Below are positions 25,060 through 34,359 of a stretch of 64,000 bases of DNA, piece by piece. The stretch is from contig JAFRIE010000014.1 in assembly GCA_017432885.1 (NCBI GenBank), positions 124,001-188,000 of the forward strand. Reading direction: 5' to 3'. The translations under genes and the position numbers were made by a program. A model generated the notes under the pieces. The model did no database searches, was not told the origin of the DNA, and saw nothing but the letters and a program-made list of their open reading frames with translations. This DNA comes from Erysipelotrichaceae bacterium (GTDB lineage Bacteria > Bacillota_I > Bacilli_A > Erysipelotrichales > Erysipelotrichaceae). Within the stretch, counting starts at the first letter, position 1. Every line of letters starts with the position of its first letter.

Positions 25060-27660
25060 TTATTCACCGCTTCCTTCACCCGTTCCGCCGGATCCGGTTG
25101 AGCAGGCTGATCCGGACAGCTTAGGAAGGGTTTCCGTCTTTTCACTGCCGCAGACTCTGCAGCGGTATGTTACATAACCTTCCGCCTCACAGGTCGGGTC
25201 AAGTCTGTCGACTTCTTCCCAGTCATGTCCGAGAGCAGCAATATCCTCTTCTTCTGTTTCATTACATCTTGAACAGGTATGGTGTCTGTGTCCTTTCTCG
25301 GTACAGGTCGGTTCAGAATCGATGATCCATTCACCCCATACGTGTTCACAGATTCTCTTCCAATGAGCATAGACGGTCGTATTTCCGGTAACATCTTCCG
25401 TATCGTATACACGGTCACCGCCTTCTTTTGCGGTGTACCAGCCCTGGAAGACATAAGTGAATCCGTCGCTTTCTACAACGTCAGACAAGGACGGGAAACT
25501 GATGTAATCGCCGTTGAAGGCATCTTCCGTAGTGGTTGTAATATCTGCCGGAGCACTGCCGTGATCCGTGCTGAACTTAACGGTATATTTGCCGTTCTTG
25601 ACGACGATCCGGAAGACATCGACGTTTTCGATCGCCGTATATGGACTTGGCGACTGTGATACGACTTTACCGACATCTCCTGATACATCGGTTCTAAAGT
25701 CGACATCGTAGCTTACGCCGTGATTTCTCGCCCACCGGACGGCCTTCATGAAGTTTTCACCGACAAAGTTCGGAACCTGTCTGTCTTCATCAATCTGTCC
25801 AAGACCCATGACAGTGATCGATCCGCTTGATTTTTCGGAAATCAGATCGCCGTATCTGACAGACTGATCCACGACCAGACCTTCCAGGGAAGGATCATAG
25901 TCGCTGTCACCCGGAGAGATGACGGAAATGCTTAAGGTTACGCCGTTGGCGTTTGCCCACTGTATTGCCTCAGCCTGCGTCAGGCCGACCAGATTAGCCC
26001 AGTATGGAGGCATTGGTGGAGGAGTAAAGAGGAACTTGTTCTCGTAATCCGTTGAATAGAATGCCGGTCTGACATACGGATTCAAGGAAGAGAATTCGAA
26101 CGCTCTATCCTGTGACATCGTCGTGTACTCGCCCATGATCTCTTTCAGATGAGAGATCGATTCATCATAGGATCCCTGATAGATCAGATAGACCCATAAC
26201 GGCAGTCTCATGGAATAGCTGTAGTACATGATACCGCCGTAACCGGTGATTCTTAAAGTCTGGAAGTCGACCAGAGAGAAGGTATCCAGACTGGTATAGT
26301 TCTTGGTATTCAGCAGCAGATTAAAGATATTGGTCAACTGTGACAGAGTCATGTCGGTGCTCATCCAGTTGGATGCGGCATCCATGGCCTTTAAGGCAAG
26401 CGTGATGTCTCCGGACTGTATGAACTTCTTGGCAATGCCGATAATGACTTCTTTCTGATGCTGCTGACGGTCGAAGTCGCCGTTTGGCATATGGTGTCTT
26501 TCTCTACAGAACTGCAAAGCCATCTGGCCATCGGCAACATAAGATCCGGCCGGAACGAAGATACCGTCCAGTTCGAAATCGACCGGGTTATTGATCCTGA
26601 CACCGCCGATCGTATTGACGATCTGAACCAGTCCCAGATAATCCAGTTCCATGTAGTAGTCGATATCCATACCCAGGAATTCTTCTACCGTTTCAATAAA
26701 GCAGGCTCTCGAAGTCGATCTTCCGGAGTTGATCTTGTCGTATTCTCCGCCGTAGCAAGGGATCTTAACAAAAGAGTCTCTGGCAATCGACATCATCGAT
26801 ACCGTATATGTCTGCGGGTTGATGGTTGCCAGTATGATGGAATCTGCCAGACCCACGGTAGAACCGATATCCGTACGGGAATAACCGATCAGCAGTACAT
26901 TGAATGGATCGGTGCTCAGATTCTTTTTCGTTTTACTGCTTTCAACTTTCAGTTCCTGTTCAAAGGAATAGAAATCCGTCAGTTTATCCAGATAGTCTTT
27001 AAACGAGGAGTTTTCATCATTTCCGTAAATCGTACGGTAGGCTGAAGTGATGACGATCGCATCGACGTCTCCGTCCAGCAGCGCCTGCATCATTTCGGCA
27101 TTGGTCTTATACGGCACGGATGCATAATCGATCTTTTCTTTGGAAAGGATATCTGTAGCAATATATGTAAGTCCGTTGGTTGTTTCCGTCAGCATGCCGA
27201 CGCTTTTTCCGTTCAGTTCACTTAATTCGCTGAACTTGTTGTACTTGTCGTAACTGACAAACAGACCGCTGTAAGTTTCGTATTTTTCTTTCCCGTCATC
27301 CAGGACGTTGTTTACGATACCGTTAGCCTTGGCGATGGCATAGGATCCGACCGTTCCTCCCACCAGCAAGAGAATAGCTAAAACAGAAGATACGACCTTC
27401 AGAAGCATGTCCCGGTGGTTGAAACCGATAAAGAAGATGATATCAATGATAATCATCAGGCAAACCACGATTGCAACGACCGAACCGAACAGGGACGGAT
27501 AGATCGCATAGTAGCGCCAGGACCAGAGGATGGCTAAAAGGATGGCAATATGTGCCAGCACCAGAAAAGCAAGCGCAACAATATTCAGAATGCCTTCCTT
27601 GCTTAGATTTATGTTACTCTTCTTCAATCCGTGTTTCATCTGTCTCAACCTGCGTTTCAT
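25060..27660 (-). CDS. LytR-CpsA-Psr (LCP) ligase with SBP-like insert, PASTA, InlB-like and Cys-rich tail
   Basis: This 866-residue protein has three membrane helices (about 24-108). A solute-binding-protein-like domain (about 128-225) with LNGKSVGMLTETTNG follows, then the LCP domain starting near 257. Expected LCP residues are present: Asp in GLADSIILATINP, Arg in SIARDS and the CRERH...DFDRQQHQ arginine cluster (about 383-403). LCP enzymes move lipid-linked glycans onto peptidoglycan at the outer membrane face. Two PASTA-like domains (about 553-695), one Listeria-Bacteroides repeat (about 700-770) and a Cys-rich tail with two HxW...PTC...CxxC units follow. The length is more than twice that of ordinary LCP proteins. 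It overlaps the preceding gene by 47 bases; ATG 27639 is an alternative start. It probably attaches the glycan made by this locus. Confidence 0.93.
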   Translation of the reverse strand: MKRRLRQMKHGLKKSNINLSKEGILNIVALAFLVLAHIAILLAILWSWRYYAIYPSLFGSVVAIVVCLMIIIDIIFFIGFNHRDMLLKVVSSVLAILLLVGGTVGSYAIAKANGIVNNVLDDGKEKYETYSGLFVSYDKYNKFSELSELNGKSVGMLTETTNGLTYIATDILSKEKIDYASVPYKTNAEMMQALLDGDVDAIVITSAYRTIYGNDENSSFKDYLDKLTDFYSFEQELKVESSKTKKNLSTDPFNVLLIGYSRTDIGSTVGLADSIILATINPQTYTVSMMSIARDSFVKIPCYGGEYDKINSGRSTSRACFIETVEEFLGMDIDYYMELDYLGLVQIVNTIGGVRINNPVDFELDGIFVPAGSYVADGQMALQFCRERHHMPNGDFDRQQHQKEVIIGIAKKFIQSGDITLALKAMDAASNWMSTDMTLSQLTNIFNLLLNTKNYTSLDTFSLVDFQTLRITGYGGIMYYSYSMRLPLWVYLIYQGSYDESISHLKEIMGEYTTMSQDRAFEFSSLNPYVRPAFYSTDYENKFLFTPPPMPPYWANLVGLTQAEAIQWANANGVTLSISVISPGDSDYDPSLEGLVVDQSVRYGDLISEKSSGSITVMGLGQIDEDRQVPNFVGENFMKAVRWARNHGVSYDVDFRTDVSGDVGKVVSQSPSPYTAIENVDVFRIVVKNGKYTVKFSTDHGSAPADITTTTEDAFNGDYISFPSLSDVVESDGFTYVFQGWYTAKEGGDRVYDTEDVTGNTTVYAHWKRICEHVWGEWIIDSEPTCTEKGHRHHTCSRCNETEEEDIAALGHDWEEVDRLDPTCEAEGYVTYRCRVCGSEKTETLPKLSGSACSTGSGGTGEGSGE

Positions 27661-28495
27661 CTATCTTCTTTATTTCAATCGGGTTTCTGCTTGCTTCAAC
27701 GATCTCATATCTTCCATTGTTGTCGACCACAATAAAATACATCATCGTATCAAAATCTTTCAGATTTAAAGCGGTTTCTTCCTTATATGTCCAGCGACAG
27801 CTGACATAATATGCATCATATTCCTTATCATCGTATATGACATCATATGTCTCTTCGCCTGTCTGAATCGTTTCGATCCACTGGTAAATCGTATACTTTT
27901 CATTCAGTTTCGCAGCTTTTGTCACTTCTACGCTGTTGACTTCCAGAAGTTGATCTGAACCGTATTCATTGATATATTCATTCAGGTATTTATAAAAACC
28001 GTCTCTTGCTTTCTGATAGGCATTTGACTTGAAATTCACTGTTTCGTTTTTCTCATCGAATATATAGTAGAAGCCGCCGATATCGTACTGTCCCTGCTTA
28101 TTGGTCCAGGTATAGAAATCCGCGATGAAGTTCTTGCATACCATGCCGGCAAGTGTTTCCGGATCGGAAACGGCATTGGTCTCTACCGCTTCTTTCAGTT
28201 CGGCAAACAGTTCTTTCTGGTAATCCGTCGCATTTTCTCTTAAGACGTAATTCATCGATTCAATAATATTTTCCGCTTTGGTCTCGGCATTGCCTTTTGC
28301 CAGACTAAGCAGACTCTTCGCTTCTTTAAAAGCGATAAAGCCAAAAATGCCGATCGCGATCAGAAACGGAAGAATAAACAGCATCATATTCAGATAACGT
28401 TTCTTCTTATCTGCAAAAAGGGCTGAGATCTTATTCAGTTTCAGTCCGTTCCTTCTTTTTCTTTCCGGTTTTAAAACAATTTTTTCATCTTCCAT
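27614..28495 (-). CDS. Single-pass membrane protein of unknown function, paired with LCP
   Basis: I do not recognise this family. The protein (293 residues from ATG 28495; an upstream in-frame ATG at 28522 would precede the predicted transcript start) has a basic cytoplasmic N-terminus and one membrane helix (MMLFILPFLIAIGIFGFIAF). The extracytoplasmic domain of about 230 residues is rich in acidic and aromatic residues. It contains GGFYYIFDEKNETVNFKSNA, which resembles a sensor or PAS-like fold, but I cannot assign one. The end overlaps the start of the LCP gene, so the two are probably translationally coupled. A partner role in glycan attachment is inferred from that coupling alone. Confidence 0.85.
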   Translation of the reverse strand: MEDEKIVLKPERKRRNGLKLNKISALFADKKKRYLNMMLFILPFLIAIGIFGFIAFKEAKSLLSLAKGNAETKAENIIESMNYVLRENATDYQKELFAELKEAVETNAVSDPETLAGMVCKNFIADFYTWTNKQGQYDIGGFYYIFDEKNETVNFKSNAYQKARDGFYKYLNEYINEYGSDQLLEVNSVEVTKAAKLNEKYTIYQWIETIQTGEETYDVIYDDKEYDAYYVSCRWTYKEETALNLKDFDTMMYFIVVDNNGRYEIVEASRNPIEIKKIDETQVETDETRIEEE

Positions 28496-28502
28496 AATAA
28501 AA

Positions 28503-28520
28503 GAGGATTCTCCAATCCTC
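28503..28520 (-). promoter_or_regulatory. 5'-leader hairpin with GGAG in the loop
   Basis: On the minus strand GAGGATT-GGAG-AATCCTC forms a perfect seven-base stem followed by TTTTATT and the start codon at 28495. The only ribosome-site-like sequence is the GGAG in the loop. It could be an mRNA-stabilising 5' hairpin, a translation control element or a weak attenuator. Confidence 0.45.
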
Positions 28521-28524
28521 ATCT

Positions 28525-28553
28525 ATTATATTAGATAAAAACGCAAAATACAA
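28525..28553 (-). promoter_or_regulatory. Promoter of the LCP pair
   Basis: TTGTAT (28548-28553) and a consensus TATAAT (28525-28530) lie 17 bases apart. Transcription would start near 28518, inside the leader hairpin, and cover the membrane protein and LCP genes. Confidence 0.65.
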
Positions 28554-28572
28554 ATTATCACATCACTTCACA

Positions 28573-29901
28573 CTATTTGATTCCTTCTGATGATTCCTTG
28601 TTGAAAACGATTTTCAGCGTCAGCAGAAGCAGTTTGATGTCAGAAACCAGACTGTAGTTTTCAATATAGTAAAGATCCAGAAGAAGTTTGTCTCTTAAGG
28701 AAGTGTTATATTTTCCATAGATCTGGGCATAGCCGGTCAGTCCGGCCTGAACGACCAGACGGAAACGGAATTCCGGCATATCTTTACAGATCTCCTCATA
28801 GATTTCCGGTCTTTCCGGTCTTGGTCCGACAAAGGACATTTCTCCTTTTAAAATATTGACCAGCTGCGGCAGTTCATCAAAACGGGTCTTACGGATAAAT
28901 TTTCCGACTCTGGTGATCCTGTCATCGTCTTCCTTGGCCAGAACGACGCCTGTCTTGTCTTCGGCATGCATCACCATAGAACGGAATTTGACCATCTTGA
29001 ATTCCTTCGCATCTTTTGTCAGTCGGATCTGACGGTAGAAAACGTCACCTCCGTCATAAGCCTTGACGGCGATCGCCGTCGCCAGCATGATCGGACTGGT
29101 CAGGATCAGAAGAACAATGGAACCCAGGATATCAATCAGTCTTTTGATGATCTTTTCGGTTTCGGATGGACCGTACTTGTTGATCTTAAGGATCGGCGTA
29201 TCGACCATGTGCAGGATATCGCTGCTTGCCAGAAGCATATCCGTGATGCTTGGTACATCGTAGATCTGCAGTTTCTTCTCGTAGCAGGCCTTGAACAGTC
29301 TCTTCTTGTTTTCGTGATGCACATCCAGAGTAACAATGCCGTCGGCGTCCTTCAGCAGTTCGTCCAGATGCTCATAATCCAGATCGTTCAGATCAATGGA
29401 GCGGATAACACTGATGGAGAGATCGTTTACGTTGTTCAGCTTGTTGATCAATCCGTAGTGTTCTTCTCCATAAATCGCAATGACTTTAATCGGCGGGAAA
29501 TTCCTTCGCAGGTAGTTGTTTTCCAGATATAGCAGGAAAGCGGAACTGAAGACTTCGATCACGATCATCCAGATGATCGGCATAAGCGGAATGACTCTCA
29601 GGGTGATCAGGCAAAGCACCAGATAGATCACTACATTGGAAAACAGCAACGTCAGGGAATGGGACAGGAAAAGATCCGTAGTCGTGCTTCCCCCGACATC
29701 AAAAGCGTCGAAGAGTCTGCCAAAGAGGATAAACAGGATCAGATAGAGACCGAAGAAGACCAGATAGCCGTTAGAATAATAGAAGAAATAATGAATGTAT
29801 CCGGTCATCAGGACAGATAAAAAGATCAGCTCATAAACAAAGATATTGGCTATGACCATGGCGATCTTGGCATTTTCTTTTGTGCTGAATCTTTCAAACA
29901 T
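28573..29901 (-). CDS. Undecaprenyl-phosphate sugar phosphotransferase (WbaP/CpsE-like)
   Basis: This 442-residue protein has five N-terminal membrane helices, a Rossmann-like cytoplasmic domain (IKVIAIYGEEHYGLINKL onward) and a C-terminal bacterial sugar transferase domain. The latter shows KRLIDILGS, VKFRSM, the catalytic-type RKTRFDELPQLVNILKGEMS and VGPRPE. This family moves a sugar-1-phosphate from a nucleotide sugar to undecaprenyl phosphate, the first committed step of glycan assembly at the inner membrane face. Which sugar it uses cannot be read from the sequence. It is the last gene of the unit that begins at 34253, seven bases after rmlD. Confidence 0.95.
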   Translation of the reverse strand: MFERFSTKENAKIAMVIANIFVYELIFLSVLMTGYIHYFFYYSNGYLVFFGLYLILFILFGRLFDAFDVGGSTTTDLFLSHSLTLLFSNVVIYLVLCLITLRVIPLMPIIWMIVIEVFSSAFLLYLENNYLRRNFPPIKVIAIYGEEHYGLINKLNNVNDLSISVIRSIDLNDLDYEHLDELLKDADGIVTLDVHHENKKRLFKACYEKKLQIYDVPSITDMLLASSDILHMVDTPILKINKYGPSETEKIIKRLIDILGSIVLLILTSPIMLATAIAVKAYDGGDVFYRQIRLTKDAKEFKMVKFRSMVMHAEDKTGVVLAKEDDDRITRVGKFIRKTRFDELPQLVNILKGEMSFVGPRPERPEIYEEICKDMPEFRFRLVVQAGLTGYAQIYGKYNTSLRDKLLLDLYYIENYSLVSDIKLLLLTLKIVFNKESSEGIK

Positions 29902-29907
29902 ATATTT

Positions 29908-30780
29908 CTATTTTAGACCACTCTCGATCAAATATCTACTTAAGGCATCCTTCCAGTCCGGAAGTCTGTCAAAACCGTTTTCTGACAGTTTTGTCTTATC
30001 CAGACGGGAATTGAACGGTCTATTTGCCTTGTTCAGACCGTATTCTTCCGTCGTAACCGGGATCACCTTTGTCGGCATCCCCGTCTGTCTATAGATCTCC
30101 TTACAGAATTCATACCAGGAGATATAGCCTCCTTCATTCGTCGCATGATAGTAGCCGTACTTCTCCGTTTCGATCATATCGACCAGGAGTCTGGCCAGAT
30201 CGTAAGTATAGGTCGGCGTACCGATCTGGTCATTTACGACACGGACCGAATCATGGTTTTTTCCGACGCGGACCATGGTCTGGATAAAGTTCTTGCCATG
30301 CAGGCCGAAGACCCAGGCGATCCTGACGATGAAAAACTTCACCAGCCGTCGGACTTCAAATTCACCCTGCAGTTTTGTCTCTCCATAATAACACAAAGGC
30401 GCATAGGAATCGTCATCCGGCTGCCAGGCTCTTTCGCCCTTGCCATCAAAAACATAGTCCGTACTCAGATACAAAAACCGACAGTCAAGCTGTTTCGCCG
30501 CATTGACCAGGTTTCTGGTTCCCAGAACGTTGATCGCATAGACCTTTTCTTTGTTTTCCTCGTCTTCGGCGGCATCTACGGCTGTCCAGGCCGCACAATG
30601 AATGATCGCATCCGGATGAATTCCGATTACTTGCTCCGTAACTTCTTCTCTGGTAATATCCAAAAGATAGTCCATATCCCCTGCGATATCGCTGGTGATC
30701 GGCTTATGGCCTCTTTTTCTTAATTCATTGACTACGTCATGACCCAACTGGCCATTCGCTCCAGTAACCAGTACTCTCAT
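29908..30780 (-). CDS. rmlD: dTDP-4-dehydrorhamnose reductase
   Basis: This 290-residue short-chain dehydrogenase begins MRVLVTGANGQLGHDVVNEL, the NAD(P)H-binding loop. It has STDYVFDG and the YGETKLQGE catalytic Tyr-Lys motif typical of RmlD. It reduces dTDP-4-keto-L-rhamnose to dTDP-L-rhamnose, the final step of the pathway. The start overlaps the rmlB stop by four bases (ATGA), so translation is coupled. The other pathway genes are rmlB next door and rmlC/rmlA at 37.4-38.8 kb. The length is normal for the family. Confidence 0.97.
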   Translation of the reverse strand: MRVLVTGANGQLGHDVVNELRKRGHKPITSDIAGDMDYLLDITREEVTEQVIGIHPDAIIHCAAWTAVDAAEDEENKEKVYAINVLGTRNLVNAAKQLDCRFLYLSTDYVFDGKGERAWQPDDDSYAPLCYYGETKLQGEFEVRRLVKFFIVRIAWVFGLHGKNFIQTMVRVGKNHDSVRVVNDQIGTPTYTYDLARLLVDMIETEKYGYYHATNEGGYISWYEFCKEIYRQTGMPTKVIPVTTEEYGLNKANRPFNSRLDKTKLSENGFDRLPDWKDALSRYLIESGLK

Positions 30781-31796
30781 TTCTTTGAATACATTTCCTC
30801 GTAGTATTTCAGATAATCACCGGAAGTGACTTCATTCATCCAGTCCTGATGGTCCATATACCATTGAATCGTTTCCTTGATACCGGATTCAAAGTTGTAC
30901 TTCGGTTTCCATCCGAGTTCCGTTTCGATCTTGGTCGGATCGATCGCATATCTTAAATCGTGACCTTTGCGGTCCTTGACATAGGTAATCAGCGATTCCG
31001 GTTTCTTCAGTTCTCTTAAAATCGTCTTGACGACTTCAATGTTCTGTCTTTCGTTGTGTCCGCCGATATTGTAGACTTCACCGTTCCTGCCGTTTCTCAT
31101 AACCAGATCGATACCGGCACAGTGATCGTAGACATGCAGCCAGTCTCTGACATTGAGACCTTCCCCATAGACAGGAAGAGATTTGTCGTGTCTGGCGTTG
31201 TTGATCATTAACGGGATCAGTTTCTCCGGAAACTGGTAAGGACCGTAGTTGTTGGAACACCTGGTGATGGTCATGTTCAGGCCAAAGGTCCGGTGATAAG
31301 CCATTACCAGAAGGTCTGCAGAGGCCTTGGAAGCGGAATACGGAGAGCTGGTATGTAAAGGTGTATCCTCGGTAAAAAAGCGGTCTGTAGCCTCTAGCGG
31401 CAGGTCTCCGTACACTTCATCCGTCGAAACCTGATGGTATCTTTTCACGCCGTACTTTAATGCAGCATCCATCAGGACTTCCGTACCGATGATATTGGTC
31501 TTCAGGAATACTTCCGGATCTTCGATCGATCTGTCAACATGCGATTCCGCAGCGAAATTGACGACGATATCGATGTTTTCCTCTTCAAAGAGCTTATAAA
31601 TGTTCTCTCTGTCCCGGATATCCATTTTCACGAATTTATAATTCGGCTTGTTTTTGCATCCATCCAGATTCTTCAGATTGCCGGCGTAGGTCAAAAGATC
31701 CAGGGCAACGATCTGATCTTGCGGATGCTGATCCATTTCATAATAGACAAAATTCGAACCGATAAAGCCGGCCGCTCCGGTTACAAGTATTTTCAT
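30777..31796 (-). CDS. rmlB: dTDP-glucose 4,6-dehydratase
   Basis: This 339-residue protein starts MKILVTGAAGFIGSNFVYYE and carries AAESHVDRSI, the STDEVYGDL motif with the Asp-Glu pair, and YSASKAS with the catalytic Tyr-Lys. It converts dTDP-glucose to dTDP-4-keto-6-deoxyglucose. That product is shared here by the rhamnose branch (RmlC/RmlD) and the 3-keto branch (32737-34253). It overlaps its neighbours by four bases at both ends. Confidence 0.97.
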   Translation of the reverse strand: MKILVTGAAGFIGSNFVYYEMDQHPQDQIVALDLLTYAGNLKNLDGCKNKPNYKFVKMDIRDRENIYKLFEEENIDIVVNFAAESHVDRSIEDPEVFLKTNIIGTEVLMDAALKYGVKRYHQVSTDEVYGDLPLEATDRFFTEDTPLHTSSPYSASKASADLLVMAYHRTFGLNMTITRCSNNYGPYQFPEKLIPLMINNARHDKSLPVYGEGLNVRDWLHVYDHCAGIDLVMRNGRNGEVYNIGGHNERQNIEVVKTILRELKKPESLITYVKDRKGHDLRYAIDPTKIETELGWKPKYNFESGIKETIQWYMDHQDWMNEVTSGDYLKYYEEMYSKK

Positions 31797-32740
31797 TTCT
31801 TCTTCTCCTTCTTTTCTTTGCAGACTTCTTCCCGGATCACATATTGCGGGATATTGTTGCTTATGAGATAGGCTCTGCCGACGTATTCGCCGATCAGTCC
31901 TAAGAAAATCATGATGAAACCGCCCAAAAACAGCATCGTCGCAAACATGGAAGTCCAGCCGGCAGTGATTTCCGGGTGAAGCAGTTTGTCGATTATCACG
32001 GCTACACCGATCAGAAAACCGGTAAAAGCGAAGATAAAACCGCTCAGGGAAGCCAGACGTAAAGGCTTGATGGAGAATGAAGTTACGCCGTTAAGCCACA
32101 AAGATACTGACTTACGGAAATTGTATCCCGATTCTCCGGCATAACGGTAGCCGTGTTCGATCGGAACATAGGCCGTCTTGGTAGTAATAGCCCAGACCAT
32201 GCCGTCGATATACGGTTTCGGATTCTGATATTTCAGTATTTCATTGATTACGTATCTTTTGGTTACATTGTAGCTGGACATGATCGATCCTTTCGGAATG
32301 TCCATCATCTTGGTCAGAAACCAGTAGTTAAACCGCGATCCCAGTCTTTTGTAGAAAGCGTGATGATAGTTGATAAAACGGGCACAGACATAGTCGTAAC
32401 CTTCTTCCAGCTTGTTGATCAGATCAAAAAGATATTTCGGATCATGCTCACCGTCATCATCCATTCTGACGATATAATCGCCGCTGGACTTGGAATAGGC
32501 TGCCATCAGGGCAGAAGATTCACCGAAGTTCTTTGCCAGATCATAGGCTTTGATATGAGCGTCTTTTCTGGCAAGATCGGCTATGACCTGAAATGTGTTA
32601 TCCGGAGAGCAGTCGTTTACGAGGATGATCTCATAATCATAATCCTTGTGCTGTTTCATCTGTTCCTTAATGCCTTCTACCAGTTTGCCGATCGTATCCT
32701 GCGATCTGTAACAAGGTATAGTAATGGATATTTTTTTCAT
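31793..32740 (-). CDS. Polyprenyl-phosphate glycosyltransferase (GtrB/ArnC-like GT2)
   Basis: I choose ATG 32740 (315 residues), which overlaps the preceding stop as ATGA and follows GAGGT by about ten bases; an ATG nine bases upstream is possible. The GT2 domain begins [12 protein letters not shown] and has VNDCSPDN and RMDDDGEHDP with the metal-binding acidic cluster. Two C-terminal membrane helices, as in GtrB and ArnC, place the enzyme at the membrane. It likely loads a sugar onto undecaprenyl phosphate for use outside by a GT-C enzyme. Its neighbours suggest the sugar may be the dTDP-3-amino-3,6-dideoxyhexose, but this is not proven. Confidence 0.93.
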   Translation of the reverse strand: MKKISITIPCYRSQDTIGKLVEGIKEQMKQHKDYDYEIILVNDCSPDNTFQVIADLARKDAHIKAYDLAKNFGESSALMAAYSKSSGDYIVRMDDDGEHDPKYLFDLINKLEEGYDYVCARFINYHHAFYKRLGSRFNYWFLTKMMDIPKGSIMSSYNVTKRYVINEILKYQNPKPYIDGMVWAITTKTAYVPIEHGYRYAGESGYNFRKSVSLWLNGVTSFSIKPLRLASLSGFIFAFTGFLIGVAVIIDKLLHPEITAGWTSMFATMLFLGGFIMIFLGLIGEYVGRAYLISNNIPQYVIREEVCKEKKEKKK

Positions 32741-33156
32741 GACCGACATACCTCTTTCATATACTCATCATAATCTCTGATGTATTCTTTCCCGTCATAG
32801 TGCGTACTGGCAAGAACCAGAAGGACGGAGTCTTCAGAAAAGTCGTACATATCCTTCCAGATCATCTGCGGAATATAAACGCCCATCATCGGCCGGTTCA
32901 GTTCGATGATCGCTTCCTGCTTTCCGTCTGTAACACGGACTTTGCTGGTACCGGCAACATTGATCAGAACAAACTGCGATTCTCTGTTTGCGTGCTGGCC
33001 CCGGACGACCGACGCGTCAGAACCGTAGATATAGAACACTCTTTTAATCTCAAAAGGAATAGACTCATTTCCTTCTATTACTACCAGTTTTCCTCTTTCA
33101 TCACCCAGGTCATTGAATTCTATGATCGGGCATTTTTCTTTTAGATCTTTTTTCAT
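32737..33156 (-). CDS. FdtA/QdtA-family cupin, probable dTDP-sugar 3,4-ketoisomerase
   Basis: This 139-residue cupin carries [40 protein letters not shown] and [11 protein letters not shown], the signature of dTDP-4-keto-6-deoxyglucose 3,4-ketoisomerases. The product, a 3-keto sugar, would feed the aminotransferase encoded just upstream (33153-34253), with RmlB supplying the substrate. The usual RGxHAH active-site motif reads RGQHAN, so the second histidine is replaced by asparagine; this may shift stereochemistry or mark a subfamily. Four-base overlaps tie it to both neighbours. Confidence 0.9.
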   Translation of the reverse strand: MKKDLKEKCPIIEFNDLGDERGKLVVIEGNESIPFEIKRVFYIYGSDASVVRGQHANRESQFVLINVAGTSKVRVTDGKQEAIIELNRPMMGVYIPQMIWKDMYDFSEDSVLLVLASTHYDGKEYIRDYDEYMKEVCRS

Positions 33157-34253
33157 CCTTCAAAATGATTCAGCTTATCGATCACATAATCGATCTCTTC
33201 AGAAGTCATGCCGTTATACATCGGCAGACTCAGTACTTCGTTCGCATATTTTTCGGCAATCGGGAAATCGCCTTTCTGATATCCCAGACATTCATAGGCT
33301 TTCTGCAGATGCGGAGGGATCGGATAATGAATGATCGTAGAGATCCCGTTTTCTTTCAGGTATGCCATCAGTTGATCTCTTTTTGCACAATGGATCACAA
33401 ACTGATGATAGACGTTATTTGATCCGGGTCTCGTCAACAAAGGACGGATCAGCGGATTCTGAACTTCTGTAAGATATCTCTTTGCGATCCTGTTTCTTTC
33501 CTTGTTCAGTTCATCCAGATAAGTCAGTTTGACCCGCAGCAGCCCGGCCTGCATCTCGTCCAGTCTGGAATTCATGCCGATAATATCGTTCTCATAATGA
33601 AGCTTCTTTGAGCCGTAGTTGCGGATGACTCTGACTTGTGCATCATATTCCGGATCATTCGTCGTGATGGCTCCTCCATCCCCGAAAGCACCCAGATTCT
33701 TGGTCGGATAGAAGCTCCAGCAGGCAATATCCCCGATGGAACCGCACTTTTTATCTTTCCAAGCCGTTCCATGGGCTTGTGCGCAGTCTTCAACGACTTT
33801 CAGGTTATACTTCCTTGCCAGTTCACAGATCTTTGTCATATCGCAGGACTGACCATAAAGATGAACCGCCAGAATGGCTCTGGTATGAGCGTTGATCTTT
33901 TCTTCGATCTTGTCTGCATCCAGGTTGTCATATTCATCGGGCTCTACGAAAACCGGCGTTGCGTCGTTCAGGGTTATTCCCATGACACAGGCAATATAGG
34001 CATTGGAACAGACGATGACTTCGTCATTCTTCCCGATCCCGAGAATACGGAAAGCGATCGTCAGTGCATCCATTCCCGATGCTACTCCGGCACAATATTT
34101 CGAACCGATATAAGATGCGAACTCCTTCTCGAATTCTTTTACTTCTTTTCCGAGAATATACCATCCCGAGTCTAATACTTCCAGCGCTTTTCTGTTGTAT
34201 TCCCCGGCATGCAGATCAAACTGTCTCTTAAGATTATTGGCTTGTATTTCCAT
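33153..34253 (-). CDS. DegT/DnrJ/EryC1 sugar aminotransferase (FdtB/QdtB-like)
   Basis: The start is ATG 34253 (366 residues), six bases after GAGG; a longer TTG-started frame is unlikely. Family motifs are [43 protein letters not shown] (PLP-binding Asp) and [15 protein letters not shown] with the Schiff-base lysine. Its pairing with the FdtA-like isomerase points to PLP-dependent transamination of dTDP-3-keto-6-deoxyhexose to a 3-amino sugar (Fuc3N or Qui3N type). No FdtC/QdtC-like acetyltransferase is present in the window. It is the first gene of the unit that ends at 28573 and lies 62 bases from a good promoter. Confidence 0.94.
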   Translation of the reverse strand: MEIQANNLKRQFDLHAGEYNRKALEVLDSGWYILGKEVKEFEKEFASYIGSKYCAGVASGMDALTIAFRILGIGKNDEVIVCSNAYIACVMGITLNDATPVFVEPDEYDNLDADKIEEKINAHTRAILAVHLYGQSCDMTKICELARKYNLKVVEDCAQAHGTAWKDKKCGSIGDIACWSFYPTKNLGAFGDGGAITTNDPEYDAQVRVIRNYGSKKLHYENDIIGMNSRLDEMQAGLLRVKLTYLDELNKERNRIAKRYLTEVQNPLIRPLLTRPGSNNVYHQFVIHCAKRDQLMAYLKENGISTIIHYPIPPHLQKAYECLGYQKGDFPIAEKYANEVLSLPMYNGMTSEEIDYVIDKLNHFEG

Positions 34254-34314
34254 GTTCATCCTCGTTTTTATAATGGTGCGCAGCACCAAAGAATACCCTC
34301 TTGTTATCGATACT

Positions 34315-34343
34315 ATAATAATATAAATCACCAGAATCGGCAA
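34315..34343 (-). promoter_or_regulatory. Promoter of the aminotransferase-to-WbaP operon
   Basis: TTGCCG (34338-34343), a 17-base spacer and TATTAT (34315-34320) precede the six tightly packed genes from 34253 down to 28573. The -35 box lies inside a hairpin that can act as a plus-strand terminator. A GGTGC-TGC-GCACC inverted repeat lies in the leader at 34275-34287. Confidence 0.55.
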
Positions 34344-34359
34344 AGAACGATTCTTTTTT
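34333..34359 (+). terminator. Plus-strand terminator-like hairpin in the operon gap
   Basis: AGAATCG and CGATTCT form a seven-base stem around an eight-base loop, followed on the plus strand by a run of six T. No plus-strand gene lies upstream, so it would stop antisense transcription or be coincidental. The rest of the gap 34360-34459 shows no clear terminator for the gene ending at 34460. Confidence 0.4.
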
